DNA from: an uncultured Selenomonadaceae bacterium
GTDB lineage: Bacteria; Bacillota; Negativicutes; Selenomonadales; Selenomonadaceae
NCBI GenBank assembly: GCA_937902665.1
Contig: CALELM010000049.1
Coordinates: 1-6,725 of the forward strand
Direction of reading: 5' to 3'
DNA length: 6,725 nucleotides
Made by a program: the position numbers and the translations under genes. The notes under the pieces were generated by a model. That model saw nothing but the letters and a program-made list of their open reading frames with translations, was not told where the DNA came from and searched no databases. Position 1 is the first letter of the stretch. Each line of letters starts with the position of its first letter. This document shows positions 5,849 through 6,725 of the stretch, piece after piece.

Positions 5849-5877
5849 ATTATACAGAAGCTCATTTCCCCTGTCAA
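5849..5877 (-). promoter_or_regulatory. Perfect consensus sigma-70 promoter of tRNA-Leu
   Basis: TTGACA (5877-5872), a 17-bp spacer and TATAAT (5854-5849) match the consensus at all twelve positions with ideal spacing. The predicted start is near 5842. Such strength is expected for a stable-RNA gene. Confidence 0.93.
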
Positions 5878-5919
5878 GAGAAAACCGTGCAGGAATCCGC
5901 ATTTCTCTAAAATTTTTAC

Positions 5920-5957
5920 AAAAAAGAACTGCCGCACAAGCCTTTGCTCCTGCGGCA
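5920..5957 (-). terminator. Intrinsic terminator of the glycine-rich repeat gene
   Basis: UGCCGCA (5957-5951) and UGCGGCA (5936-5930) form a seven-pair GC-rich stem. After one mismatch it continues with four inner pairs around an AAAG loop. It is followed by GUUCUUUUUU. It lies about 50 bp after the stop at 6008 and before the tRNA promoter. Confidence 0.85.
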
Positions 5958-5980
5958 ACTCCCTGCATCGCTGTGAAACG

Positions 5981-5997
5981 GAATCCTTTCAGGATTC
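5981..5997 (-). other. Short inverted repeat just after the stop codon
   Basis: GAATCCT (5997-5991) and AGGATTC (5987-5981) form a seven-pair stem with a three-base loop, ten bases past the TAA of the glycine-rich gene. It lacks a U-run, so it is more likely a 3'-end stabiliser than a terminator. Confidence 0.5.
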
Positions 5998-6007
5998 TTT
6001 GATGAAA

Positions 6008-6725
6008 TTACCGCCTTGCCTTGCCCAGCACATCACGCCACTTGGACTTTGGAACCTCTCGCTCTATTCCGTTCCCTGCAAACTGATTTGCCGGCTCTCG
6101 CTCGATTCCGTTACCTGCAAACTGGTTTGCAGATGGGTTCGCTGGATTCTCAGAGAGTGTGCCACCCTCACTGAAGTTCCTTTCCCCCAATGGATTCAGC
6201 CCATTCCTTCCATCTGCGGGAATTTCTGCTCCCACAGAATTTTCGCCTGCGCCATAGCTTCCGCCATCCGTTCCTTCTGTGACATAGCTTCCATCGCCTG
6301 TGCCATAGTTTCCGCCACCTGTGCCATAGTTTCCGCCACCTGCGCCGTTGCTTCCGCCATCTGTGCCGTTGCTTCCGCCACCTGTGCCGTTGCTTCCACC
6401 TGCTCCATTGCTTCCGCCGTCTGCTCCGTTGCTTCCGCCACCTGCGCCGTTGCTTCCGCCACTTGCACCGTTGCTTCCGCCATCTGTGCCATTGCTTCCG
6501 CCTACTCCGTTGCTTCCGCCGTCTGTGCCATTGCTTCCGCCACCTGCGCCGTTGCTTCCGCCACCTGCGCCGTTGCTTCCGCCACCTGCGCCATTGCTTC
6601 CGCCTGCTCCGTTGCTTCCACCATCTGCTCCGTTGCTTCCGCCACTTGCACCGTTGCTTCCGCCATCTGTGCCGTTGCTTCCGCCATCTGTGCCGTTGCT
6701 TCCGCCACCTGTGCCGTTGCTTCCA
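6008..6725 (-). CDS. Glycine-rich heptapeptide-repeat protein, 5' end outside window
   Basis: Only the last 238 residues are in the window; the frame is open to the right edge and the start lies outside. The visible part begins with about 22 repeats of GSNG[TA][GDS]G, some six residues long, passing into GNYGTGG and GSYGAGE variants (to about 6242). A non-repetitive polar tail follows, with two copies of ANQFAGNGIERE and a basic end, PKSKWRDVLGKARR. The frame is chosen because most differences between repeats fall at third positions of GGN, AAC/AAT and GAT/GAC codons, and because it alone continues into the tail and a stop just ahead of a terminator. The repeats should be disordered and flexible. 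No domain or family is recognised; a surface, matrix or linker protein are possibilities only. Confidence 0.8.
   Translation of the reverse strand, partial: GSNGTGGGSNGTDGGSNGTDGGSNGASGGSNGADGGSNGAGGSNGAGGGSNGAGGGSNGAGGGSNGTDGGSNGVGGSNGTDGGSNGASGGSNGAGGGSNGADGGSNGAGGSNGTGGGSNGTDGGSNGAGGGNYGTGGGNYGTGDGSYVTEGTDGGSYGAGENSVGAEIPADGRNGLNPLGERNFSEGGTLSENPANPSANQFAGNGIEREPANQFAGNGIEREVPKSKWRDVLGKARR
6056..6130 (-). repeat. Tandem 39-bp duplication in the C-terminal tail
   Basis: Two copies of the 36-bp block encoding ANQFAGNGIERE lie at 6130-6095 and 6091-6056, separated by one Pro codon (39-bp period). The copies differ only at a few third-codon positions (AAC/AAT, GGT/GGG, ATC/ATA), so the protein repeat is exact. 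This fits selection on the protein or a fairly recent duplication. Confidence 0.88.
6242..6725 (-). repeat. 21-bp tandem repeat array, Gly-Ser-Asn-Gly type
   Basis: From 6724 down to 6335 nineteen tandem units follow each other, sixteen of 21 bp and three of 18 bp, all multiples of three. Four degenerate units follow to 6242. The typical unit is GGAAGCAACGGCACAGATGGC. Because the period is a multiple of three, the other minus-strand frame also stays open and reads as an EATAQVA-like repeat, which is an artefact. The array reaches the right edge, so its full length is unknown. Confidence 0.93.

Noticed and set aside
5654..5968. N-terminal extension of the isomerase to 5968, giving 426 residues
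   Set aside because: It would translate through the tRNA gene and its terminator; a strong ribosome binding site and family homology place the start at 5653.
6008..6235. A separate 75-residue gene starting at GTG 6235
   Set aside because: The GTG is an internal Val codon of the longer glycine-rich frame, which is open through it to the window edge.
6196..6708. Two Ala/Glu/Thr/Gln-repeat proteins (EATAQVA-like) starting at ATG 6492 and 6708
   Set aside because: They are a shifted frame of the 21-bp glycine-rich repeats. Differences between units change amino acids in this frame (ACG/ATG) but are mostly silent in the Gly-Ser-Asn frame, which also runs into a real C-terminal tail.
6335..6724. 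CRISPR array
   Set aside because: The units are contiguous 21- or 18-bp coding repeats without unique spacers.

Overview
The window looks like chromosomal DNA from a Gram-positive-type (Bacillota) anaerobe. Near-consensus promoters, strong GGAGG-type ribosome binding sites, U-tailed intrinsic terminators, a BioY biotin transporter, a Bacillus-type class I mannose-6-phosphate isomerase and a STAS/HATPase partner-switching pair all point that way. The mid-range GC content and the mixture of Fe-S and partner-switching genes would suit a Negativicutes/Selenomonas-like lineage, but that placement is only an inference. Every gene I accept lies on the minus strand, so transcription runs from right to left.

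Right end (6725 to 5811): the 3' part of a glycine-rich heptapeptide-repeat protein (stop at 6008, start outside the window) is followed by a hairpin and an intrinsic terminator. A perfect consensus promoter (TTGACA, 17 bp, TATAAT) then drives a tRNA-Leu(GAG) gene (5725-5810). A U-tailed terminator sits directly between the tRNA and a mannose-6-phosphate isomerase gene (4688-5653), leaving only about 30 nt before that gene's start codon.

Middle (4690 to 3818): a monocistronic unit with its own promoter (TTGAAA, 17 bp, TATAAT), a ribosome binding site, an unrecognised 218-residue protein made of four and a half 42-residue repeats, and a very good intrinsic terminator.

Left half (3766 to 197): six closely spaced genes that end at one long bidirectional terminator and so look like one operon. 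In order they are a two-TM protein of unknown function, BioY (34-bp overlap), a DUF362 protein with two [4Fe-4S] motifs, a 51-residue protein with one ferredoxin-like cysteine motif (ATGA overlap), an RsbW/SpoIIAB-like ATPase and a STAS-domain anti-sigma-factor antagonist. The last two form a classic kinase/antagonist pair. No sigma factor and no PP2C phosphatase is visible here.

The left 196 bp is intergenic. It probably contains the promoter and ribosome binding site of another minus-strand gene that begins at about position 4.

Points most worth a second look are the 51-residue Fe-S mini-protein, the two unrelated repeat proteins, the terminator wedged between tRNA-Leu and the isomerase, and the odd gene mixture of the six-gene operon.
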